From assembly GCF_037893015.1 (NCBI RefSeq), contig NC_133658.1, positions 174,115,579 through 174,179,578 on the forward strand: DNA of 64,000 nucleotides, read 5' to 3'. A model generated the notes under the pieces. That model made no database searches. It was given only the letters and a program-made list of their open reading frames with translations, and was not told where the DNA came from. A program made the translations under genes and the position numbers. The DNA comes from Macrotis lagotis. Lineage: Eukaryota; Chordata; Mammalia; Peramelemorphia; Peramelidae. The number at the start of each line of letters is the position of its first letter. Positions within the stretch are counted from its first letter, which is position 1. Below are positions 44,690 to 56,260 of the stretch, one piece after another.

Positions 44690-45835
44690 AGGATCCAACC
44701 ATCCTCCCAGGCACCCAGGTTCACAACCTTGGTGTCATCCTTGACTCTTCTCTCACATTCTACATATTAAACTGCACTGGTCTTATAGTCGGGAGGATGA
44801 GAGTTCAAATTCAACCTCAGACATTTGTCACTTACTGGCTGTGTGAACTTGGGCAGGTTATTTAACCCTGATTACCTGACATTTGGAGTCATCTCCAGTA
44901 GTCTTGATTCATATCTGGCCACTGGAGTCAAATGGCTCTGGAGGAGAAAATGAGACAGCACAGCCTTCCTTACTCAAATCTATTCATGTACATGTAATAT
45001 AATGGCATCACCTCCCTAATTTCATGGTCTTCTTTGAGAATGGTTAAACATCATCACCATTCAATCTGCTACCAAATCTTTATTACATTTCTGTATCTTG
45101 TGATTATACCTTCACAAAATCTCTTGCACATGTTCCCTTTTCTCCACTCACAAAGTCAGTACCCAAGCCCTCATTTCTTCTTATCCAGACCATTGCAATT
45201 AGATTACCTGTCTAACTGACAACTCAAATCTCTCTTCTTTCTCAACCATCTTCTATTTAGTTGCCAAAATGATTTTCCTAAAGTGCAGTTCTGACCATGT
45301 CATTATCCTACTCAAACTCTGGAGGCTCCTTATCACCTCAAGGATTATCTGTAAAGTCCTTTCTTTGACCTTTAAAGCTCTTTACAACCTTACCTTTCCA
45401 CTCTCAATACTTCTCATTCTGCTCCATATAGTCTATGATTCATTTGCATTGGTTCACTTGCTGCTCTTGATACCACACTCCATATCCAGTCTTCATGCCT
45501 ATATATGGCTTTCATCCTTGGAATGCTCCCCGCCATCATCTCTACCTCTTAGTTTTCCCATATTTTTCCAAGTCTTAGTTTTAAAGCTATTTTCTACAAA
45601 AGACATTTTTGAGTCTCCGCGATGCTACTGCTTTTCTCTCTGAAATCACCTTCCATGTATTTTGTATATATATATATATTTTTTTTTTCCCCCTGTGGCT
45701 ATTATTTACATCTTGTCTCCCCAATTAAATTTTGTTTTTTTGAGGGGTAGTGGCTGTTTTTGCCTTTCTTTGTACCTGTAGTATTTAATATAGTTCCTTT
45801 CATACATTAAGGGCTTTATAAGTATATTTACTAAT
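44690..45835 (+). mobile_element. L2-type LINE 3' region, split by a SINE
   Basis: 44690-44756 encodes the end of a reverse-transcriptase-like reading (GTQVHNLGVILDSSLTF, typical of L2 ORF2). It resumes after the SINE at about 45050: 'caatctgctaccaaatcttt', 'ccagaccattgcaattagat', 'cctaaagtgcagttctgacc', 'catgcctatatatggctttc', 'atgctccccgccatc', ending near 45835 with 'tacattaagggctttataag'. Frames at 44564-44865 and 45269-45643 are fragments of it. Confidence 0.75.
44757..45045 (+). mobile_element. composite marsupial SINE inserted in L2
   Basis: tRNA-like head 'ttatagtcgggaggatgaga', 'tgtgtgaacttgggcaggtt', then the distinctive 3' part 'tcatatctggccactggagt', 'ggctctggaggagaaaatga', 'ggcatcacctccctaatttc', 'atggtcttctttgagaatgg'. 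A different SINE family from the short and long forms. Confidence 0.7.
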
Positions 45836-45839
45836 TATT

Positions 45840-47800
45840 TAGATGTGAGACTTTGTTATTTTATGCACTTTCCATTGTAATGAAATACAATTGTATTCCA
45901 TTGTAATGAAATAAAAATACCCAATATCTATATTATACATTCAGCACCTGTATTATTCATTAGATCTTTCCTAATGACTTGTGAAACACACCAATTATTT
46001 AAAAAACTTAGTTTCAAATTTTCTCCTTCCCTCTTGCCCCTGCCCCCTCCTTGAGAAAATAAGCAATTTGATATCGATTATACCCCATGGGAAATTGAAA
46101 GACAGACTATACCTGCTTTATTTGGGAGAATTTCTTGGAGTATATGTGTTGGGTAGCAGAGACATGTGTGAGGGAGAGTTGGGGAGGCAGAAGAGACAGA
46201 GGAAGCAGAGCTGAACCTCACCTCTGATTGTGAAGGGAGGTGAGCATTCACTAGGCCTATGCCAGGTGTTTGCAATCAATCTTTCTATAATCAGAAGTGA
46301 GACACAGACGCATTTCTGCCTCATCTGCCTCTCCCCACCTCATGACTCTGCTAGGTGGGGGTGTGAGCCAAAGGCTCAAGCTGACTTTGGGATCAGGTCC
46401 CAGGGTTGGATCTACTCCATGTAAGTCTAGAGTTTTAAGGAGCCTTATACCATGGGTTCTAATTGGTAACAGGGAGCCAGAATAATAAGGAAGTGTATTA
46501 AAGTGATAGGTATTACTACTTGCAGAACTAACCACTATCAGATGCTTCTCTATTGTGTCTTGGATGACCCTTTCCAACTCTCATCTCTAACCCCATCATG
46601 GAAACTTCTGTTTCCCATTAGTGAAAAGAAAGGCTTTCCAGATTTTGGGTAGCAGTGGCGGAGATAGGTCATTCACTTGTTGTACAGAACAGACACTCAG
46701 ACTACATAAGCAAAATCTTTGAAATCCATTTCCTTATAGGATAAGGAAAAGCTGGCTCTTAGTAGTGATGACACTGCCAGCTTTGTGCAATTTGGGTAAA
46801 TCATGTCATGAAGGATTCTGACCGCAAAGACTGTTTGGCAGATGTCTAGTTTGAATGAAGAAAACTACGGATCCTTTTTTAACATTACCCTTGGATGGTT
46901 GGTCTTTAAATGACAATTAAGTGAAGGCCCCTTCAGAGAATTGCCAGCTTTGGAGATTTCTTTTCATTTAAGGTTGGAAGAGCACAGGGCAGTGTGAACA
47001 GATGAATGGAAGAAAAGCACTCAGCCTCTCTGAAGCGAAGCTCTCTCATGAAGAAAAACTGGGACCCTTTGAGATTCACTAGTGGATGAAAAAACTAACC
47101 TACCCTCTCACTCCTGGGCTTTTTAAGTTAAACCTTACATGACTAGTGTCAGAGAGCAGATAAGATGGAGGAGGGGGGAAAAGTGAATTGTTTTTTGTTG
47201 AAGACATTCAGGCAAGAACATGCATTATTCAGACCCCTGGAGTACTGGTGGAAGGAGACCTTTAATAACTAAATGAATTTACTATGTGTCTTTGGACTAT
47301 GCAGAAAAATAGCCTTCTAGACCAGAAAGGGGGAACTTTTAGCAAGAGCGACAAGATCTTGTTTGCAAAGTAGGAGAGATTGCTTACCTAAGAAACTGTG
47401 ATATTTACCTAGATTAAGGGTCCTGACTCACTCTTCCCAACCACAGGAAGCAGAAGGAAAAGGGAAAGAGGTGGGAGGCATGCAAACAGAGAAGGCTCTG
47501 GGAGGGGAATGTGCAGAAGCCAAGCGTGATTTGGTCCACAGCCCAGCTGTGCTGTGAACCCGATGATGAACACAAAATCACATTCTTCTCTAGAATAATT
47601 CAAGTGCTAAATTTAGCTATGTGGGCCCTCTGTCCTCTGAGGCTGAATTAAATGTGGGGAAAGGGTGGTGCCGCAAGACCACCAGTCTGCATGGCTTGCA
47701 TTGACTGAGTATCCAAGTTCTGTTTCTGTCTCATCTTTTAATTTACCCCCCTATTTAAAAGGCCTGGCTAAAAACAATCATAGATTATAAACCTTGCAAA
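45840..47800. other. unassigned single-copy DNA
   Basis: No repeat consensus recognised. 46100-46440 and 47400-47680 are somewhat richer in G+C and could hold regulatory sequence. Overlapping frames on both strands at 46078-46577 have no domains. Confidence 0.3.
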
Positions 47801-47829
47801 GGACAAGGTCTTTGTTTATTTGGTCTTAT

Positions 47830-48385
47830 CTGATATGGCAGCAGAACATACTCAGTATCACCCTTACCCTACTCAACAAACTCCAATGGCTCCCTATCCC
47901 CTACAGGATTAAAAAGAAAAATGCTCTTTGTTCCTTTCCAGACTACTTATATTTTACACTGCTTGTCAACCTCCCTGCCCACCCCCCACAGAATTCTATG
48001 ATCCAGGGACTCTGGCTTCCTGGCTGTTCCTAGAACAAGGCATCCCATCTCCTTATCTGGGGGAATTAGTAGTAGATGAAGTCCTTCTTCCCCCTTCTCA
48101 TCTTTCCTGATTTCCTTCAAGCCTGGATTAAGTCCCACCTTCTCCAGCAAGCTTTTTTTTCATCTGCTTTAATGTTAATACCTCCATTCTGTTGATTATT
48201 CCAAATTTATCTTGTATATAACTTGTTTATAGCTGTTTGCATATTGTCTCCCTATTAGTTTGTGATCTCCATGAGCTCAGGGACTTGAACATAGAGACTG
48301 CCTTTTGTTTACCTTTTTTTGTATCCTGGTTCTGAACACAACATACTGTAGGAGCTCAGTAAGTGTTTCCTGACTGACCATTTAG
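47830..48385 (+). mobile_element. L2-type LINE 3' end
   Basis: 'caacaaactccaatggctcc', 'tggattaagtcccaccttct', 'cttgtatataacttgtttat', 'ttgcatattgtctccctatt', 'gtttgtgatctccatgagct', 'agctcagtaagtgtttcctg' give the full terminal order. Confidence 0.75.
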
Positions 48386-48529
48386 AGTTGCAGTCTCCTT
48401 AGCATCCTGGCAAGAATAATAACAGATTTTTCATTTACTTTGCCAGTCATTTAAGTTTATTCTACATTGAGAGGTGAGTATATGTGTAAGAGGGTTACAG
48501 GGCTTTAGGCACCTTGATTTGTACAGAGA

Positions 48530-48715
48530 GCAGATGGCAGGATTCAGAATTTAAATCTTGCCTCTGACATTACAGCCATAAGACTGACTAGTTATTCAGC
48601 TTGTTTTAAGTTTCAGTTTCCTCATCTGTAAAATGTGGATAATAATAATAGCTTTAGAATCCCTCTTACAGGATCAAATGGGATAACAAATGTAAAGGAC
48701 AATTATTATTGATTT
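48530..48715 (+). repeat. MIR-class SINE
   Basis: 'gcaggattcagaatttaaat', 'gtttcagtttcctcatctgt', 'caaatgggataacaaatgta'. Confidence 0.65.
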
Positions 48716-48789
48716 TATAGAGAGAAATTATCCTCCAAAATTATTTTAAGCAAAAATCCAAATTCTATCTGTCCTGCCTCAAGTAAATT

Positions 48790-48960
48790 GCATTTCATAG
48801 AAACATAGAATATAAGACCTGGAATTTAGCATTCATCTGGCCTGAATACCTTATATTACAGATGAGTAAATCAAGGATCAGAGATTTAAAATGATTTGCA
48901 GAAGGTAATCCAATCAGTTAAGAGGATCCCAGATATCCTGAATCCCATTCTGCTGTAGTT
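48790..48960 (-). repeat. antisense MIR-class repeat
   Basis: 'tagaatataagacctggaat', 'tattacagatgagtaaatca', 'gcagaaggtaatccaatcag'. Confidence 0.5.
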
Positions 48961-49154
48961 TCTAACATTTTGAAACCCCCTTCATCCCCCCCATCCAGAG
49001 CATTAGTTGGAATTTTCTAGTAGATAATTTTGATTGACTTCTCTTAACTTATAATTCTGCCTTCTCCCACTCTCACCCTCTCCTCCGCCCCATTCTTCCT
49101 CTATCCTTGCCTACCACCCTTTTCATCCTTGGAGTTTTTCTACATCAGATATAC

Positions 49155-49335
49155 TTAAGCTAGGGTTCATGAACTTGAAAAAATTGAATTTTTCCATTTT
49201 AGTATAATTGTTTTCCTTTGTCAGCTTCTCTTTTATTTTAGGCATTTCAAAACATTATTCTGAGTAGGTGTTCACAGATTTTAGCAGATTGTCAAAGGGT
49301 TCTGTGACATAAAAAAATTAAGAACCCCTGACCTT
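49155..49335 (+). repeat. dispersed repeat (pair of 21115-21270)
   Basis: 'gctagggttcatgaacttga', 'tataattgttttcctttgtc', 'cattattctgagtaggtgtt', 'attaagaacccctgacct'. Confidence 0.55.
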
Positions 49336-49369
49336 GAACTTACCTTGAACTCTTTCTGAGGAGGAGGAA

Positions 49370-49605
49370 ATAAATATTTATTGAACATCCATCTATGGAC
49401 TTAGTGCTTCATAAATTTTATCTCATTTGATCTTCACAACAACCCTATTATATTCCCCATTTTACAATTGAGAAAACTGAGGGAGACAGAGGTGAAGTGA
49501 CTTATTATTTAGGATCACCCAGATTGTAAGTGTTTGAGACCAAATTCTAACTTGGGTCTTCTTGACTCCAAGCCTGGTGTTGTACTGTACCACCAGTTGC
49601 TTTTT
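49370..49605 (-). repeat. antisense MIR/CORE-SINE, nearly full
   Basis: 'ttatctcatttgatcttcac', 'cattttacaattgagaaaac', 'cttcttgactccaagcctgg', 'actgtaccaccagttgc'. Confidence 0.7.
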
Positions 49606-49709
49606 TAGATCTCAGCTATATTCTGGATGCTATTAGAAAACCTTTGTTATGACAAGGTAAGGTAGATCCTGTAAACCTTAAATCACATTGTTGTTTATCA
49701 TCACATAGC

Positions 49710-49810
49710 CCCCCCCAATCATATAATGTTAGAATTTAACAGAACCTTAGAAGATATTGAACCCAATCCCTTCATTTTATAGATGAAGAATTGGACCCAA
49801 ATGGGGATAT
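49710..49810 (-). repeat. antisense MIR-class fragment
   Basis: 'taacagaaccttagaagata', 'cattttatagatgaagaatt'. Confidence 0.5.
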
Positions 49811-50419
49811 AACTGGTCTAAATACATTTCTAGCTTCTCTAGTTTTTAGCACAGGAAAAAAAAAGATGGTATATAACAAATTGTTCTGAAGGTCTTTATG
49901 TGTCCATGCATGCATGCATTTGTTTTTCTGTGTGTGGGGGGAGCAGTGAAAAAAAGGAAGACTTCAGTAATGGAAAGAAAGTCAAACTGAAAATCTGGGT
50001 TCAGTTCCAGCTCTGATAGTAGTAAGCCTTGTAACCCTTGGCCAAATGATAACCTCCACATGCTGCGGGCACTTCTTTAGACCTTATATTCTAAACCTTA
50101 GTGGGTTGCTATCTATTTTGGTGGAGTAAAGGTATCTCTACTGAAAAAATTCACAGCTCCTCCTCAATGCTTTCCTATATTCATATAAAATGGTCAAACC
50201 TCAGACTTCTCTAAATTTTGGTGAAAACACATCTTCCTAAATGGCCTTTTATTTTTTAGGTTTAGTTTGAATCAAGCTTAGCAGCAGGTTGGCTAGTTAG
50301 TACAAAAATCAAGTATACTCTTGGTAAAAGGGGAGTTGAATTAAGGTAAAGGACTTGTAACTGAAAGCATTAATCATCTCGTGTTTAGTGCTTTTTTTCC
50401 AAAGCATGTTCAAGTCTAT

Positions 50420-50560
50420 TACTTTATTTAATTCTCATTAGAATCTCATGATATTGTGAAAGTAGCTATTGCCATCCCATTTTAGAGGTCAAAAAACTGA
50501 GACATCAGGAAGTAATCTAAATTGTCCCATATCACTCCATTAGTCAGGATCGAGCAGGCA
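50420..50560 (-). repeat. antisense MIR-class fragment
   Basis: 'catgatattgtgaaagtagc', 'cattttagaggtcaaaaaac'. Confidence 0.45.
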
Positions 50561-51425
50561 TCATTTGTTACATTTCTTAGCTTGTTCTCTAAACTTTACC
50601 TTCTCTCCTTGCTTTCCCTTCTCAAAAAACCCAGACAATATCCTGAAAACCCTAGTGGTCTTTAGCCCCATAGATTACCAATCAGGTTAATTGATGCCTC
50701 TGGATACTAGTGGCAGGCCTCAAGCATTGAAAGTGATAAGAAAGAAAGATAAAGAAGGATGAGAAAGAGCCATAAATTGATAAGCCTCATGATAGCTTTA
50801 GCAACAGTCCTATTATCAGGGTGTAAACAGTATCACCATTTTAGGTTAGCTTCTCAGTCTTCCTGCCTGCTTTTTCTTTCATACCTCAATTGATATAGGG
50901 AAGCTGGATCTTTAGCAGACAGGAGATTTTAAAAAAAGTTCTGCCTTTTTAAAGATCATCAACTCCCTAGTTTTGGTTGGCAAAAGTAGACAGAGTCCCA
51001 GTAGGTCTAATGGACTCTCTTTTACTTTAGAGTTAGGAGTGACAGTCAATGAACCCTATCTTGAAAAAAGAATATTTTAAGTGAAGTTCATTGTTACTCA
51101 TTTACATAATCATTTAATGATCTAATAATCCTCAATTTGCATAATTGGCTTCTAGAACTGTCCCTAGTTTCTCTGTACTGGTACCTACTTGTCTCCTTTT
51201 CCATTCTGCAGCTTCATTTCCACATAGAAGAATATTTTAGGAGGAAAATCCCCAGATTGATACCAAACTGACAAGGAACTAAGATCAATGGGTAAAAGTT
51301 TAATTACATAAAAAAATCTGAAGTGTGTACTGGCAGCCAAGTGTACAGTAGAGAGTCAGAAAGGAGCCCTCTGGATTGCTAATTTGCTCACTGATAGCTG
51401 GTCAGTCTTACAAAGACACGAGTCT
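50561..51425. other. unassigned DNA downstream of the proposed gene
   Basis: No repeat consensus or exon recognised. Lies beyond the proposed poly(A) site of the minus-strand gene. Confidence 0.3.
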
Positions 51426-51448
51426 TTCAATCATCCTCTTGAATGAGT

Positions 51449-51454
51449 TTTATT
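51449..51454 (-). terminator. candidate distal polyadenylation signal AATAAA
   Basis: TTTATT on plus is AATAAA on minus, followed 30-50 bases later (51402-51418) by a T/GT-rich stretch (minus strand: CGTGTCTTTGTAAG), a typical cleavage-site arrangement. It borders the conserved-looking block. Confidence 0.4.
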
Positions 51455-51459
51455 AGTAT

Positions 51460-52070
51460 TCTGCATTAACAAATGTAGTATGAAGGCATCGGTTGTTTAA
51501 GGTTTTCAATGTATGGCACAGACAGAAGGAAACTAATAGATTTAGAAGCAGTTCAGCTAGATTAACAAAGGAGGCACGTCTAATTCTATTTAGCAGTTTA
51601 TACCAGCTATCAGAAGACGTTTTGCAAGCAACAGACTACATTTATTGCATTAAGTAAAAACATATTTTGATCAAGAAAATTACATTTTTTTCAGATTTTC
51701 CTTTATATCACAAATGTCAGGGTAAGGCAAATCCTTAATGAATCATATGATAAAAACCCTATTCCCCAAGAAAATATATTAAACATATTCTGCTAACTTC
51801 GTAATTTTTTCAAAGCAAAGCCGACATGCACCACATAGAGAGAAATGTCTTTTTTAATCAAGTGCATCAAGCAGAACAGTATTAATTCACAAAGAGGCTG
51901 TTCAGTGTTTCATAGAAAGATTTACAATTAGCTGCAGTGAATAATATGTGACCCAATATCACAGACAGTGTTTCAGATGTCTCCTTTGTGAGCTACTCTG
52001 AAAGAAGGCTTGTCCATCATCTGAGCAGCCACCAGCAAGAGGAATAATGCATTGTCTCTCCTAGATTGAG
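51460..52070. promoter_or_regulatory. candidate conserved non-coding block
   Basis: Repeat-free, complex sequence with no open frame, for example 'cagctagattaacaaaggag', 'tttgcaagcaacagactaca' and 'tttacaattagctgcagtga'. It sits at the distal end of the proposed 3' UTR, where long brain-type UTRs are often conserved, or may be an enhancer. Confidence 0.3.
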
Positions 52071-52157
52071 AACCTTTTTTTAATTGGAACTATTATGTTA
52101 AAAGCATATTTTGATACTCTGTATGCAAACACCACTAATGTAGGGTTTTATTCTCTT

Positions 52158-52186
52158 TCCCCTCCCCTCACCCCCCACCCCCCCCA
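52158..52186 (-). other. G-quadruplex-capable tract
   Basis: C-runs on plus give, on the minus strand, four or more G-runs separated by single T or TGA/A (GGGG...TGGGGGG...TGAGGGGAGGGG), meeting the G3+N1-7 rule. Confidence 0.7.
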
Positions 52187-54076
52187 TGCTACACAGTATG
52201 ATTAAAGTCTGGGTAGTTGACATACAGAATTCATGTGCAGAAGAACTAATCAACTCAGTATTTATTCTTTTACAAAGACTATTCTATTAATTTTAGTAAT
52301 TCTAATGAAATGAAAAATTTATTGTGTCCATGTTATGTTGTATCTCAGCAATTACTTGATAACTTTTAGTTTTATTATTTGAATGAGACTATAGTATCTT
52401 CACTACCTTTTTTAAAAATAATAAAATCATATAGCTAAACAACAACTCTTGAAAATTCCTAAATCAAACCAGATAACAAATCCAAACAAATTTTTATTTT
52501 AGGGCTCATTGGATTTAATCTATTGGCATACTTCCTTATTCTCTTAGTTTTCCTGATTTGTTGTTTACTTTCCTATGGTTTCCTTAGGCAGAAAACCCCA
52601 GATTTTAAATAACCATCACATTGTACAAGGAAACCAGTTAAAAGTAAGAATCAAGGAAATGATTTCTTGGGTAATAAACATAGCTTAGATCTTGGACCTG
52701 GGGTCTTAGTGAAGACCATTATTTTCCATATTGGTGGGTCCTAAGTGGGAGATTAGGAATCTTTCTTCCTTAATCACTTTCAAGTCTGGTTCTCTGTGCC
52801 ATCTCTCTCATGTTGTTTTCTGTTGTAGCTCATTACTGCAAGAGAATATCACCAACATTTGGTAACCACAGGATAATCTGCTTGCAGCAGATTGCTCTTG
52901 TCAAGCATTTCACAAGATGACAGTGACTTTTTCAATTAAGTTATGAAAATGACATAAAATAGAGAAAATATCAGAATTCATGTGGTAGCAAGTCTAGGAC
53001 TATTTTAAAATCCCTTTCTCCTAGCTTCTAAAGAATTAGTGTTTAATGGGGCTTGAAAAAGGATATCATCCATTCCCAGATCATTCACTGATACCACACA
53101 AGGGCAGGCCAAGCTAGGTTTCCATGATGTTAGTCTCAAAGGAATAGTTGTTGTGATGATGAGCTATTTCAGGTGAGGGTGAATGATATGATAGTGAAAT
53201 TGCTCTCTGGGTGTTATGCAGAAATGCAGAGTGTTAATTTTTAAAATGTAGCAATTAAGAGGGGAAAACACATTCAGGAAGAATTGAAAGAAAAAAAATA
53301 CCTAGAAAGAATATATGAGTCTATGTGTGTGTATGTGTGTGTTTACACAAACACAGATATACAAACATACATCTTCAACTGTGTAAAAAGATAAGGAAGT
53401 GTGTATTTGGACACAGGCACAGACACATAAGCCCATATGTTCTACTGGGTAAAAAGAGAAGGAAAGTTTCATACAGAGGAAGGAAGGGAGCTAATTTAAA
53501 GTAAACATCCAATAAATGCTGATTAATAAAGGTACTTAACCTGACTGATTATATTTAGATATCTATCTATCACAATCTGCTGGTTTAAGGCAAAGGATAA
53601 ATGAAATATAAATTCCAAAGCACTTACAAAAAGACCTAGCCACAAGTAGCTTAAAGTAATATGAAGGAAGCAAGATTAACTCTCTGGGGAGATATAGCAT
53701 GTTGCTGTGAAGGTTAGCTAAAGGTGTCAATACTACCTTCTGTGGGATGAGAGTCAAAAAAGATACTGGCACACATAGACCTGAGTTCCTCATGCTTTCT
53801 CATCTCTTGGTCCCCACTGTCACTAAATAAAAGCTAGTCCACATCTTGCAGAGAGAGCCAGCCTCATGGACTATTAGGGTTGCCGTTTATTTTTCAGAGC
53901 TATGCTCAGTGGTTGGCTGGGAGAAATCCAGCAGCAAATTATTTTCAGACCTGGACTAGTCAAGTAATGTAATGTCAAAACAAACCAGGAAGCAGAGACT
54001 GCAAACAGGAGCTCTAATTGCTTCTAACAGAGAGGGGGAATGTGTTCTTCAGACCTTCAAACCTTGGAAATGTGGG

Positions 54077-54077
<1 letters not shown>

Positions 54078-54118
<41 letters not shown>

Positions 54119-54145
54119 TCGTGTGTGTGCGCGTGTGTGTTTGTG
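54078..54145. repeat. (TG)n microsatellite with GCGCG interruption
   Basis: About 20 TG units, a GATCG interruption, then GTGTGTGTGCGCGTGTGTGT: alternating purine-pyrimidine sequence able to adopt Z-DNA. Confidence 0.95.
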
Positions 54146-55311
54146 AAAATCATATCCTCTTTTTGTGAAAGGCATACAGATTTAATTTACTGCACAACTG
54201 AAAAGGAGATCCTTGCTCTTCCCTTTTTCTTTTTTTTACTACCCAGAGTGACATTTGATCCATAGACCCATGTAGCCAATGATCTGGTAACAGTGTCTTA
54301 CTCAAACATGTATGCATAATTACACACCCATCTATATTGGGAAACATATATAGGAGGGATTTCAAGAGCAGTTGGTTAATATTCACAAACCAATAGTTAA
54401 CATAGGATGAGTTCTAATTGCATGTATCCTTATTTAATCCAGCATTTACACTACTAGCAACATCTAGATAAGTGCTCACTTAAATAAGCTCTGTTTTGAT
54501 TGAACAAGGGAAAAAAAAACAATTCTACAGTTGGTGGCACCGGGTCTTGCCCTAGACCACAGGCTATGAGAAGAAGCATATGGTAAGGATATGATGGAAC
54601 AAAAAAAGCCCCATTGTAAGTTTGTGTTGTTAACAAGATGAAAATCTCAGTTCTAAGGACAATGGTGACACAGGCTGCAAAAGAGGTTCTAATGATTTTA
54701 CTGGTTAAGCTCATCTTACTGAGTGCTAATCTAAAAAGCTCTTCTATCATTTCTTAATGAATGCTGTGGAACTAATCTGTGGTGCTGTGAGGTACCAAAT
54801 AAAACCTCATATTATATTTACATGTCCAGAACTTCTTCGAGGATCAGCAAGTAGGTTTTGACCATTTCCTAAGTTGTTTTTTTACCAGATACCATCTATA
54901 GATTATGCTACTGTGTAGCAGGAAGATCTCTTAAATTTAGGTTGTGACACAGAAAACAACCTTGTTCCTTTCTGTTTTTTCAGAGACTACTGAACAACCT
55001 ACTTTACAAAGTCATTGAGAAAACAAATCTGGAGAACAGAATACATACACACATACATAAATGTCTATATGCATATAGACATGAATGCTTGTATGTTTAA
55101 GCTGTCCTATTATGATTCTGGGGCAAAGTTTTCAAAGAAAAGACATTAATACAAGGACAGTGCCTTAAAAAAAAGATGATTTGAATATGGTGCACCTGCC
55201 ACCATATCAAAAATCTTTCTTTAAATTCCTTACCCCTTTAAGAAGGTAAATGGAACAAAATGCAAGTGGAAGAATCAAAGCAAAGAATCCCCTTCTCTTT
55301 GGACCCAAATT

Positions 55312-55330
55312 CCCTCCCCCCACCCACCCC
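55312..55330 (-). other. G-quadruplex-capable tract
   Basis: The minus strand reads GGGGTGGGTGGGGGGAGGG, four G-runs with one-base loops. Confidence 0.75.
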
Positions 55331-56188
55331 GAGATCTTAATGATGCCATTTAGTGTCATCCCAGCCTCCACTTCACCGATGCCATCAGATGCCATACATT
55401 GCCAAGGGCTGCCATGTCATTTCATTTTTTTGTCTCAGATTGTTCATCTGCAGAAAACAAAGGGAGATTAAATAACCTGTTAAAATGGAGAGAAAGATCC
55501 CAGTGGACACAACTCTTTAGAATTGTTCTCTGAATGTCACTAGTCCTTAAATATCTACAGAGAATTTCTTGTTCGACTGGTATGGGCATGTCATTTTGGA
55601 TATTTAAGAGACCATCATTGGCATGAGGTATTTTAAAGCAGCTTATAAATATACTTCCAATAAATAAATGCCATGCTGAAGGTTAGCTTTGCTTAATGTG
55701 ATAATTAACTGAACTCATCATTTTAAGTGTTCCTCTGGATGCCTATCTGACTATATGCATGCATGAGCCAACTCTAGACACCTCAGGTTTCATGTGCACA
55801 TTCAAGATTCCAGGAACCCCATATGGATAATGATCACATTTCTACAGTTGGGTGCAACAATAGTGGTTTACAAAGGAGACCAATAGGTGATCTGACTCAT
55901 TGCAAATCCTTCTCCAAGGGAAATAAATAGTAATTCATGAATTATCTATGCCATGTTCAAGGTCTTGCACTAGGAAGTGGATTATGCACTTATTTAGAAT
56001 GAATTTTGAGTGGTGGGTAAAGGCACAATGTGGTTCTAAAGTACTAGTTGTGTTGGCAGGGAAAGAAGGCAGCTGATGGGAGAGATTATTTCTTCAATAT
56101 ATAAATACTACACACATTTCCATAAGTTAGGGCTGATCTCTTTTTGGGATGGCGGATGGCCTCTAAGGTCCCTTCCAACCCTCAAAAA

Positions 56189-56190
<2 letters not shown>

Positions 56191-56255
<65 letters not shown>
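56191..56255. repeat. (TA)n microsatellite
   Basis: About 32 perfect TA units; preceded by a MIR 3' trace ('ctctaaggtcccttccaacc'). Confidence 0.98.

Positions 56256-56260
<5 letters not shown>

Noticed and set aside
45269..45643. 124-residue plus-strand frame as a gene
   Set aside because: Lies within L2 3' sequence and has no independent support.
54454..54750. 98-residue minus-strand frame inside the proposed 3' UTR
   Set aside because: On the right strand but far downstream of the stop and without any domain; more likely chance, though a translated uORF-like product was considered.
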